Assembly (NCBI RefSeq): GCF_910596095.1
Contig: NC_056545.1
Span: 23,025,067 to 23,089,066, forward strand
Length of the DNA: 64,000 bases
Source of the DNA: Thunnus maccoyii
Taxonomy: Eukaryota; Chordata; Actinopteri; Scombriformes; Scombridae
Direction: 5' to 3'
Of this stretch, positions 61,889 through 64,000 are shown piece by piece. The notes beneath the pieces were generated by a model. That model searched no databases and had not been told where the DNA came from. It worked only from the letters and a program-made list of their open reading frames with translations. A program made the translations under genes and the position numbers. The stretch's first letter is position 1. Each line of letters begins with the position of its first letter.

Positions 61889-62489
61889 CTTTACTGGGCC
61901 TATGTCACATTTTGTTTTTGTTTTCTCTTTCATTCCAGAACAAATTGAAACTTACATACTGATTGTAATTGTCAAAATTATAATATATGTTTTAACCTGT
62001 GATGAGTGCAAATATAATTGTAGCTATTTTAGACACATCAAAGATGTACCAAATATTTTTAGTTCCTTCTAACAAAATATATGTACACACAAAGTAATTT
62101 GTTGTCCATACGTTGACTATTTGTAAGAACTGAGTAAAAATACAAAATCCACACATATTAACTGAATTATTCATTCAAATATTTAAACAATCACAGCATA
62201 CAAAACTGCTTATATTTTCATTTCAACTGCAATTTAATCTAACTTTCTACAGCAGGAAGCCTTTAATATTTACACATCTATAGGCTTATGGAATAGTTGA
62301 CAATGCCAAGCTGTCTTTTGGTAAATAACAATAACAACGCAATAGAGTAAACAAATAGAGTTCATTTGGAACAACAGCAGTTATGTGAACATAACAACCA
62401 GGTAATGAAATACCCCTGTTATTACAAATATAAAAAATAAGTAATAAGTAAGCATTCTTAGTATATTTGCAGTGAAATACAATGGTACC
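61889..62489. other. Spacer between the convergent integrase and HECT remnants
   Basis: AT-rich sequence of about 600 bases with no recognisable gene, terminal repeat or simple repeat. If both remnants come from one element, this would be its internal 3'-3' junction. Confidence 0.5.
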
Positions 62490-63720
62490 CTTATGTGCAA
62501 TGGTACCCTGACTGGCAACTCCAAGTAACAACCACATGTGTGAGCAAAAGGTCTTCTCTGAAATCCCTGAACTTGTGTGAAGCTGACAGTGTTGCTCTTT
62601 CCTATGAACAAGTCTGATCCAGTGCAAAATCTGAGGAAAAAGAAGAGGTGCTGACTCTCTATGGTATGCACTTACAACTTTAGCAATTGATCTCATGATC
62701 TTTCGTGTGATGTTGGTTGTAGCTCTTGATAGACTGCTGCAATCCCTTTCAGCTCTGATCTAACAGGTGCGAGCGTGTTGCTCAGTTCAGTTCAGTTTTG
62801 GTGAGCAAGCTCCCTCAAGATTTGCTCAGTGTTATCTGGTATTGAAAGCCTCCAGCAGTTGTGAATATCCATGATTTCCAACAATTTTTCTTGGTCAACA
62901 CCTTCAAAATCTGAACGACAAGATTCAAAAATCACTCGCTCAGACTCTGACACATATTTGCTCCAGAAATACAGGTGCAAGTTTTAAAGGAAGGTATTTC
63001 TCTTTTTGCCAGCCAAATGCGATTATTCAGCCTACACTTTTCCACTCTTGTTTACCAAAATCGTGATGTAGGTATGGCACTTTGAAGCCATTTCCCATAG
63101 TGCACTGCTCAAAAAGTCACTCCAAAATTCTGACAGTGCATCCCCCAAAACACATCCATCATCCACATCCTTTTCAAGCTTTCCATCTGGATGAATAATT
63201 TCAAAGTAAATGTCATCCTCCATGATACTTTCCTCAGTAAACACTTGAATAAGATCAGTCCATGATGATGAAGAAGAAGGTCATTTTCTCCACTCTTTCT
63301 CTCTGATTGGCTTGTTGCTGCCACATATCCATGGAAGGAGGCAAGGGTGATTCATGAGACTGTTCCTGAAAGAGAGGCAAGGTGTCATCAAGACCGCAGT
63401 ACTCCATCCCAGAGATGCTTTCTGCGTGGAAAGTTACAATGCCACTATCCTCTAAAGCATCCACAAGGTAATGTTTCATGTTCTGGCAAACTAGAGGCAC
63501 CAGTTGAGTAGCCTGTGGTATAAAGAAGGGAAATACTCTTACTGCTTGCATTTGCAAATACTGTCCCGCTTCCAACATTGATGACATTTGAAGTATATAT
63601 TTCCACGGCATCTGTTGCAGAGAAGTGTCTGGAGAGTGTCGATAGATATCAGGTTTATCATGTGTCTTTTCACCTTCTCATGCAGTTGCATCACTTTTCT
63701 CCTCCTCCGGATTTATTTCG
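62490..63720 (-). pseudogene. HECT-type E3 ubiquitin ligase-like gene, decayed in several frames
   Basis: Blocks follow in order on the minus strand. 63611-63255: FFIPQATQLVPLVCQNMKHY, then MEYCGLDDTLPLF. About 63270-63032: LIQVFTEESIMEDDIYFEII, then LGDALSEFWSDF. About 63000-62795: KYLPLKLAPVFLEQI, then in another frame DFEGVDQEKLLEIMDIHNCW. 62780-62696: RSELKGIAAVYQEL. 62640-62500: FLRFCTGSDLF and RRPFAHTCGCYLELP. The last block fits the HECT catalytic-cysteine loop (Cys codon 62534-62536). Reading needs at least three frame changes and passes stops, so it is not functional. A possible original start is MASEINPEEEKSD at about 63728-63690. It faces the integrase pseudogene convergently, about 600 bases apart. 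Similar HECT proteins are multicopy in fish genomes in my memory. Confidence 0.6.
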
Positions 63721-63728
63721 CTGGCCAT

Positions 63729-64000
63729 GTCTCTCTTTTTGGTTGTTAAACAGAAATGTAAGAGAGATAACTTTGTCTTTTCATACAGTTCCCTTACTGT
63801 TATACTATCCTTTTCCTCTTAGCATTTTCCTCTCTGCATTTTTTCCAGGTGGAAAAAGTGCAGACTGGAAAATGCAGACTTTTCAATGAAGTTCTATTTT
63901 TCATCGTCCTTCGGGACACTCTCTTTTCTAGCTCTCCCAACCTTTTTAGTGCGCACCTGCACAAATTCCCCTTCTCTGAAATGCGTCCATCCGAACTCAG
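63729..64000. other. Right edge, upstream side of the HECT remnant
   Basis: No gene recognised. If a mobile-element end exists on this side, it lies here or beyond the window. Confidence 0.5.

Noticed and set aside
1-64000. tRNA genes, rRNA and known microRNA hairpins (such as miR-193/365, which lie near NF1 in mammals)
   Set aside because: No intact tRNA cloverleaf or known mature microRNA sequence was recognised; tRNA-like parts belong to SINEs.

Overview
This is a window of vertebrate nuclear DNA, almost certainly from a ray-finned (teleost, probably percomorph) fish. The evidence is the intron-rich genes with GT-AG splice sites, long non-coding stretches, many (CA)n microsatellites, and several interspersed repeats of a kind I remember from percomorph genomes: a tRNA-derived SINE, several MITE/foldback families and a Tc1-type terminal-repeat remnant. 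Four real genes can be read, all on the minus strand, plus one cluster of decayed mobile-element genes. Nothing bacterial (operon, CRISPR, riboswitch) is present.

Layout. (1) 1-6.8 kb: the 5' end of a Musashi-2 gene (msi2, msi2b-like): four coding exons at 6785-5351 give the first 90 residues and most of RRM1. The rest lies beyond the left edge. Its upstream region at 6.79-7.02 kb holds a GC box, CCAAT boxes and a palindromic CRE. (2) 7.1-15.4 kb: no gene recognised. (3) 15.4-18.9 kb: omg, oligodendrocyte-myelin glycoprotein, with an 8-nt first coding piece and one large exon, 474 aa. (4) 20.8-21.8 kb: evi2a-like single-pass membrane protein, 277 aa. In mammals OMG, EVI2B and EVI2A are nested antisense in one NF1 intron. 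Here no NF1 exon was seen, there is too little room for its 5' half, and no EVI2B was found. (5) 27.35-54.5 kb: a complete ksr1 gene, kinase suppressor of Ras 1. I could place 20 coding exons with matching phases (2982 nt, 993 aa), about 3 kb of 3'UTR with an AATAAA, and a start region near a ZNF143-like site. (6) 54.6-60 kb: intergenic, with repeat remnants. (7) 60-64 kb: mobile-element debris, namely a MITE fragment, an integrase-family pseudogene on the plus strand lacking its catalytic core, and convergently a HECT-type ubiquitin-ligase pseudogene on the minus strand.

Function. The genes do not form one pathway. msi2 encodes an RNA-binding translational regulator, omg a GPI-anchored myelin LRR protein, evi2a a small membrane protein of unclear role, and ksr1 the scaffold linking RAF, MEK and ERK. 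The omg-evi2a linkage is the remnant of the ancestral NF1-intron cluster. The most unusual feature is the convergent integrase/HECT pair at the right edge, which may be one decayed composite mobile element.

Limits. Exon boundaries were read by eye from splice consensus, frame continuity and remembered family sequences. UTR ends and repeat limits are approximate. Repeat family identity rests on memory, with no database search.
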